Source: Rhodosorus marinus
Taxonomy: Eukaryota; Rhodophyta; Stylonematophyceae; Stylonematales; Stylonemataceae
Reading direction: 5' to 3'
Assembly: GCA_029953675.1 (NCBI GenBank)
Contig: JAMWBK010000003.1
Span: 930,001-994,000 of the forward strand
Length of the DNA stretch: 64,000 nucleotides
Shown: piece after piece, positions 56,104-64,000 of the stretch
Numbering within the stretch: position 1 is the stretch's first letter
How the letters are laid out: each line of letters opens with the position of its first letter
Notes under the pieces: model-generated
The model's input: only the letters and a program-made list of their open reading frames with translations
Told to the model about the DNA's origin: nothing
Databases searched by the model: none
Made by a program: the position numbers and the translations under genes

Positions 56104-56706
56104 AATCTAAATATGTACATAAGGCACTCCTAGCTCCTCGGCTTGCTCGACAGCTCCCACGTCCCTCGACTTCCCACAGAGAGGAAGATTCTTCTAAACA
56201 ACTGGTTCGTTCATGTTCCACGGACACGTGGAATTCATTAGTTGGCTTATTCCAGTTTGGCGTGGGGATGGCGTTTAGTCTGCCGTGGACTTGGCCTGAA
56301 AAGTCTAAATTTGGCTGTCGTGGGCGGAAGATCGAAGGCTGTTCGATGCAATTTCTTTCTGGAGTTTCGTGTTGACGTACACTCCCACCCACAAAGCAAC
56401 CACGTGATACCATTTTATTCCCACGTACTGGGAAGTTCCGCCCTCAGCAACCCGGCGGTGGTCGCTTCTTGGGTTAAGATTTTTGCTTTTGTGGGATGAT
56501 CGATGATATTTGGCAAGCATAACGGTTCTGGAAGTGGCTCTAAGTTCCGTTCTAAATCACCTACTTCTTTGCATCCGCACGTCGGACGTTGCAAGATCGT
56601 GGAGAGTCTTTCATTCAAGACATCAAGTTTTCCTTGATACTACGCAGCTACATCACAATACCTGTCTAACGCACTCACCACAAGTACAATGGCGAAAAGC
56701 AACTCT
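56104..56706. other. intergenic region
   Basis: 603 bases between two minus-strand genes: promoter of the CCCH gene and 3' UTR of GAPDH. No repeat or gene seen; frames at 56096-56618 are unrecognised. Confidence 0.5.
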
Positions 56707-59067
<2,361 letters not shown>

Positions 59068-60322
59068 ATGGTGATTGCAACCGATACTGAGATGCCAACT
59101 ACTCGCCAAGTCGTGAGGCTTGGGATCATCGGCGCTGGGCGCATTGGACAAGTCCATTGCTTGGCTCTGTCGAGAAACCCCAAGGCGGAAGTCGTGATTG
59201 TCGCTGATTTCTTTGTCAAGGCGGCTGAGGCCTGCGCGCAGAAGTTTGGCATTCCGTCCGCTGTTCAGGTAGGTTTGCTTCTTGCTTGCAGTGTTTGCGC
59301 TTGTTGCCGTCTCCTTTCGAGCCGTTGCTAATTATGTTTTCTGCTTGGTCGTGCCGCGCTGAACAGGACTGGAAGGATGTGATAAGGAACCCAGCTGTGG
59401 ATGGTGTAATCATCTGCTCACCGTCGGACACGCACCATGAGATTATACTGGGAGCAGCGAAAGCTGGAAAGCACATTTTCTGCGAGAAGCCAATCGACTA
59501 CAACCTGAAGAGAATCGATGAGGCACTTGCGACTGTTGCGCAATCCGGAGTGAAATTCCAGCTTGGATTCCAGAGACGTTTTGACGCAAACTTCCAGCGA
59601 GTCCGACAAGCGGTTCAAGGGGGTAAGTTGGCATTTTGGGGAAGCAAGGTGATTGTCTGTTTGTGCAGTCTATAGAGATTGGGAATTAATGAAATCGTCT
59701 TTTCTTTGCTGGCTCAGGTGAAATTGGAGAGCCGTTCATGCTGAACATCAAATCATTCGATCCGGCGCCGCCACCGCTCGCGTACTTGAAGCAGTCTGGC
59801 GGACTTTTCTTTGACATGATGACACACGATTTCGACATGGCTCGGTTCGTAGTTGGCAGTGAGATTACTGAAGTTACGGCCACGGCGACTTCATTTGACA
59901 AGGAGATTACAGCTATTGGGGACATCACAACAGCAATTGTGTCGCTGAAATTTGAGAACGGAGCAGTTGGGGTTATCCAGTGTTGCCGCAAGGCTGTGTA
60001 CGGATATGATCAGCGCCTGGAAGTTTTGGGATCTGAGGGAGCAGTGGACATTAACAATAACTATCCGAACACTGCGACTGTATACGGCGCAGACAAGATC
60101 AAGCGTGACTTGCCGCTAAACTTTTTTATGGACAGATACAAGCAAGCATACGAGGATGAGATGATTTCCTTTGTGGACGCCGTTGCAAACGATACTCCGA
60201 CCGCAGTGACGGGAATGGATGGAAAAATCCCGGTCGTTCTTGCTTTTGCAGCGACGAAATCCCTGCAGGAGAATAGGACTGTGAAAGTGAACGAAATTCT
60301 GTATGGCAAATCTGTTATGTAA
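59068..60322 (+). CDS. inositol 2-dehydrogenase-like oxidoreductase (Gfo/Idh/MocA family)
   Basis: Three exons, 59068-59268, 59367-59622 and 59718-60322, give 353 residues. Bacterial relatives (IolG) oxidise myo-inositol to scyllo-inosose with NAD. The dinucleotide fold is GIIGAGRIGQVH (residues 19-30), and the conserved catalytic lysine lies in FCEKPIDYNL (Lys108). Other family blocks are GFQRRFDANFQRVRQAV, GGLFFDMMTHDFDMARF, with the His of the active site, and YEDEMISFVDAVANDTP. The protein is most like bacterial IolG; a bacterial source is possible but cannot be shown here. It has two ordinary 98- and 95-nt introns, so it is fully settled in the nuclear genome. No leader is visible. Substrate could also be scyllo-inositol or another polyol. 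Confidence 0.9.
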
Positions 60323-61125
60323 AATGATTTATTCTTTTCTTCGGTTTCAACCCACTGGTACGGGCAAAATATCCCGTTATCCTGTTCTCGTTGTACAGTT
60401 CGCCCATACACCATTAAAGCACTCTAGCCCGGAATACAGTCCTCGGCTTTTAGCTCACCCTTTCGACGACCTCTTCCTGTTCAGCGGACAATCGCACGGT
60501 CAACAGGATCACACGTACTTGAATAATAGAAAATTTAATGAGGGTTCTCCATCAATCCATCCTTTCTTCCAGGCTAAATTCCAATAAAAACGCCCTCAAT
60601 AATGACTGATAACCAATATTTATTTATTGATATTATATATACACAGCAGCAGTATCGAACAAACATTTGAAAATATGCAGTCATTTTTGAATCATCGGAT
60701 TTAGCGGAATCTTCCAAAATGTTGAGCTTGATTCTTCATCAACTAGAGAATCTAATATATAAAATCAAAATAAATATGAATATTGGACCATATTCTAGAA
60801 TATCTAGATATAAAATGGTATTGAATTGTCTTATTATGTGGGTCTCGAAGAATTGTGTATCTAGTTGGAAAATGGCATTTGTACTTATTTGAAGAATTGT
60901 GATAGGTAAAGATGAAGATCTCGAGGATACGCGATGGTTTGAGTGGGGCCGCAGCCACAATCGCCATCGAAAAATTTCTCATGAGGTAGGAAGTGGATGG
61001 TAGGTATAGAGAGTGGGTACTGAGGACTGCTTGAGTGGAAAGTTTCTGAAGATGAGAGAGTTCGGGCTTTTTTTTTCGGACTGTGAGGAAACGATAGTTT
61101 AAATGTGTTAGCAGAGAAGTTGAAT
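60323..61125. other. spacer between two plus-strand genes
   Basis: 803 bases, AT-rich at 60600-60880. 3' UTR of the dehydrogenase and promoter of PTOX. No gene or repeat recognised. Confidence 0.5.
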
Positions 61126-62764
61126 ATGGACGGTGGATTTGTTCCTGGTTGGAAGGTTGTTGAGAGGAAGGTGGGGGGCCGTCCGAGCACGTGCAGACGG
61201 AGGCGCGTCCCCAGGCCTGTCATTGTACGCAAGGCTGGTGAGGATATTGATGATGGTGGATGGAAATACATAGACTTAATGGAGAGGCAGAAGGATGACA
61301 AGCCTGGCTCGGCCCTGTGGCTCGGCGGGAGGTATTTTCAGAGGGAGCTTGCAGGAATATTTTCTCAGGTTTTTGATACTGCCAAGGGGGTGTTTGGGTT
61401 TAAAACACGACCTGTTCTTGCACATCAACTTGGCTTGAAGTTGGACAATGATATGGTAGGGTTATCGATTTCGACTGGATTTAATGAGGTTGCATTAACG
61501 CAACTCGGTGTCTGTGTGGTTCCAGGTTAGGGAACGCGAGCGGGTTCGAGAGGAGAAGACACCGCTGTACTCAAACAGCCCTCTTCCATCAAGAATAATT
61601 TACAGCACGGTGTGCTGGTTTCTTGACGCTGCTTATCACGAGCGACCGATTGCAAGGTGAACCGGCTTCCTTCCCCGCTCCATTGACGAAGGCAGCAGAC
61701 TCCTAGACTTGCAGACAGACGTGACCAGACCCCAGTGACTGAGAAAGATTTCCTCTTCCTCTTCGGTTGCCCTAAAACGTTGGTCGCTTCTAGGTTCTGG
61801 TTTCTGGAAACCGTGGCTAGGATGCCGTATTTCGCTTATCTATCCGTCCTCCACCTCTATGAAACGTTCGGATGGTGGCATGTGTCTGAACTTCGTAAGA
61901 TTCACTTTGCCGAGGACTGGAACGAGCTTCACCATCTTCTGATTATGGAATCACTAGGTAAGCTAGGGACTCTAGAGACCTTGAAAAATTCATGTAGATG
62001 ATAATCTGAAACGCTTGCTGGCAGGCGGTGATTCCGTGTGGTCTGATAGATTCCTTGCGAGTCACGCTGCTCTAATCTACTATTGGTACGTGAGCGATCG
62101 TTTCTTCTAGTCTACACACTCGGGCCTTACGTGCATTCTCACCCACAGGGTGCTGGTGTTGACGTACTTTTTGTCGCCGTCGATGTCATACAATTTCTCC
62201 GAACTTCTCGAGAACCACGCCGTAGACACGTACGGGGAGTTCATAGACGAAAACGAGGAACAGCTGAAGACCTTGCCAGCACCAGATGTAGCGAGGCAGT
62301 ATTACGAGAATGGGGATTTGTACTTGTTCGATACGTTCCAAACGGCGGTCCCTCTCGCAACTCGTAGGCCGAAGTGTGATGACCTTTACGACGTGTTTTG
62401 CAACATTTTCCGAGACGAGCAGGAGCACGTGAAGACCATGGAAGCCTGTTCCGATTACACCAAGCTCGGAATATTTATTCAGAGCCCACATCAGCGCTTC
62501 TACCAAGGGTAAGGCATACGGGGATGAGGATCGGTCTTTGGGTTTCCCTGGCTAACGAGACCATGCATCTTTTGTGGGCGGTGCAGACTGAAGGCAGAAG
62601 TGAAGGCAGAAGTGAAGGCAGAAGTGAAGGCAGAAGTGAAGGCAGAAGTGAAGGAAGAAGAGAAGGAAGAAGAGAAGCAAGGGGAGGAGAGAGAGACACA
62701 AACAAAACCGCCCGCCCTCATGAGAGACGAGCGGCAAAAGTTCGAAGATGGAATGGGGCTATAA
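61126..62764 (+). CDS. PTOX: plastid terminal oxidase (PTOX, IMMUTANS type) with repeat tail
   Basis: Six exons, 61126-61455, 61526-61656, 61794-61957, 62025-62085, 62149-62508 and 62587-62764, give 407 residues. PTOX oxidises plastoquinol with oxygen at thylakoids, supporting carotenoid synthesis and acting as a safety valve. Di-iron ligands are all present: Glu159 in [16 protein letters not shown], Glu198 and His201 in [14 protein letters not shown], Glu250 in [12 protein letters not shown], and Glu319/His322 in [30 protein letters not shown] is the PTOX-specific stretch that mitochondrial AOX lacks. The N-terminal 110 residues are basic and could target the plastid; ATG 61126 is the first in frame, but an upstream exon is possible. 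Splicing at 62508/62587 adds KAEV repeats and a charged tail. Without that splice the protein stops at codon 350. Confidence 0.93.
62591..62674 (+). repeat. seven tandem 12-bp units in the last PTOX exon
   Basis: Five units of AAGGCAGAAGTG (Lys-Ala-Glu-Val) are followed by two of AAGGAAGAAGAG (Lys-Glu-Glu-Glu). The frame is the one reached by the intron 62509-62586. Units 1-5 are identical, so the expansion is recent. Confidence 0.9.
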
Positions 62765-62910
62765 TATAGAGAGATTCAAAAAAAATTTGACAGAAGTCCA
62801 CCGGTTGGTCGCTTCCGCAAATTTTCGGCAAGGAAGAAAAGGCTCGAAGGATGAACTGGCCACGACATAATCACAGACAACCAAAAAAAGGGGATCTTAT
62901 GGGCCTCATC

Positions 62911-63117
62911 CTAGACGGCGCATACTGAAGCCGATGAACCGGCATGTATCGTCGACGACCCCGCATTGAGGATCCAGTCATACACCCTCTCCTCCCCATA
63001 GTGCTCATCATGATCCAAATTGACTAGCAGATCGCCAGTTGCGAGGCTACCCGCCATAATTCCAATGTCCAATCGTCGCCTCCAAAACCCGTTCTCGTCA
63101 AGGCAGATATCCAGATC
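62911..63117 (-). CDS. tentative terminal exon of an unknown minus-strand gene
   Basis: The frame is open from a good acceptor-like word (GCTGTTCAG, ending 63118) to a stop at 62911, 68 residues. It reads like protein (DENGFWRRRLDIGIMAGS, DLLVNLDHDEHYGEERVYDW) but I recognise no family and could not find an upstream exon. In-frame extension to 63141 starts only at a TTG. Confidence 0.3.
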   Translation of the reverse strand, partial: DLDICLDENGFWRRRLDIGIMAGSLATGDLLVNLDHDEHYGEERVYDWILNAGSSTIHAGSSASVCAV

Positions 63118-63141
63118 CTGAACAGCTATTTCCAAAATCAA

Positions 63142-64000
63142 TCAACACCTTTTAAATACGATTGAAGGCAATGATTACCAAAGTCGATTTTGGGATACTT
63201 TTTTTGATCCAGATATTCAATCACACGGATATTTTGTCTTATGAATGCTTTTAATATACCAGAGAATCAACCAAAAAAATTGCAAGGAGGGCGCGATTAT
63301 TTTTGATTGAATATTGTGTATGGGACAATCATTATTATGCATGACATTGTTTTTATAAAGATTTACGATTACTACAAGTTATTTGTTTTTGGGAAGTTAT
63401 TTTGAGGAAAATTCGAACGGATGCTGTTTTTTATTTCGAAAACTTTGAAAATGCCGCCTACGGCTTAAAATTTGATTTTGGTCTTCGGAGTGTTTTGTTT
63501 TTTTTCCTGAGAATTTTGGTTGCAGACGAAAAAGGGTAATTTTGGATGTTCGAAAGCATCCAACCTTCTTTTTTGATGTCTTTTGAGCACATATGGGTGG
63601 CGGAACTAGGAGTATCGAATTTGCGCCATTTTCGATGGATTTTTCGAGAATGGCTGGGTGGCGGTTGGATGCATTGAGAGGGTTTTTGGATGTCTGTTTA
63701 GGGTATTGGGAGGCGGTCTTGGATGCTTATAAGTCCTCAAGGTTTGGATGGAGGTGTCAATGAGGGTGGTAGGTTTGTCTATTTGGGGTGAGGTGGGCTA
63801 AGAGGCGAAGTTTTAACGAGAGGTGTGAGGTGGGCTAAGAGGCGAAGTTTTAACGAGAGGTGTGAGGTGGGCTAGGAGGCGAAGTTTTAACGAGAGGTGT
63901 GGGGTTGGGTGAATGTGACAGAATGGTTGAGTGTTGCTTTGTTCCGCTTGGTGGAGGTCTGAATGGGGTGAGGAGGAGGAATCAGGGCGTGAGGGTTTGC
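63142..64000. other. right-end region with tandem repeat
   Basis: About 860 bases. AT-rich to 63520, then G/T-rich on the plus strand. Contains the 37-bp tandem repeat listed separately. No gene recognised. Confidence 0.5.
63790..63900. repeat. 37-bp tandem repeat, three copies
   Basis: Units start at 63790, 63827 and 63864. Each contains GGTGGGCTAAGAGGCGAAG and TTTTAACGAGAGGTGTG; the third copy differs at one base (CTAGGAGG). No frame gives a sensible protein repeat. Confidence 0.9.

Noticed and set aside
62500-62737. Minus-strand frames with Leu/Ser/Phe tetrad repeats over the PTOX tail
   Set aside because: Complement of the 12-bp coding repeat; the plus frame reached by splicing explains it.

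Overview
This window is nuclear DNA of a photosynthetic eukaryote. About 65 spliceosomal introns can be placed by eye: GT-AG ends, mostly 57-145 nt, the longest 250 nt, and one GC-AG. Joining exons across them restores full-length family proteins. A plastid terminal oxidase (PTOX), a phosphoserine aminotransferase with a transit-peptide-like leader, a CCT-motif protein and an ascorbate peroxidase point to an alga. A red alga is my best guess: the acyl desaturase carries a C-terminal cytochrome b5 and the genes are compact with short introns. Nothing in the window fixes the species, and no rRNA or tRNA gene was found.

Layout from left to right. 0.6-6.4 kb: an uncharacterised membrane protein, ascorbate peroxidase and a FAM185A-like protein. 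9.2-20.1 kb: a CCT-motif protein, rRNA methyltransferase RRP8, protein phosphatase inhibitor 2, a four-copy noncoding repeat, cohesin SMC1 and a histidine phosphatase. 20.1-24 kb: AT-rich, mostly non-genic DNA. 24-30.7 kb: phosphoserine aminotransferase, a secreted or anchored beta-propeller-like protein and 6-phosphogluconolactonase. 31.6-37.1 kb: a tentative gene with a hairpin-filled intron, A-rich repeats, two small proteins and a YIPF6/Yip4 Golgi protein. 37.1-41 kb: a decayed Ty1/copia fragment and hairpins. 41-49.6 kb: a UPL3/TRIP12-type HECT ubiquitin ligase facing a Sey1/RHD3-like GTPase. 51.1-57.8 kb: acyl desaturase-cytochrome b5 fusion, five-finger CCCH protein and GAPDH. 59-62.8 kb: inositol 2-dehydrogenase-like protein and PTOX, followed by a tentative exon and a 37-bp tandem repeat at the right end.

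The genes do not form a functional cluster. They cover carbon metabolism (GAPDH, 6-phosphogluconolactonase, inositol oxidation), serine synthesis, redox protection, lipid desaturation, chromosome cohesion, rRNA modification, ubiquitination and membrane traffic, as expected of a random slice of a compact nuclear genome. The least explained material is structural: a short intron made largely of one near-perfect hairpin, several isolated hairpins between genes, a tetracopy noncoding repeat, a tandem duplication crossing a stop codon, and a PTOX with a spliced-on tetrapeptide-repeat tail. I see no CRISPR array, prokaryotic operon or obvious new multi-gene system.
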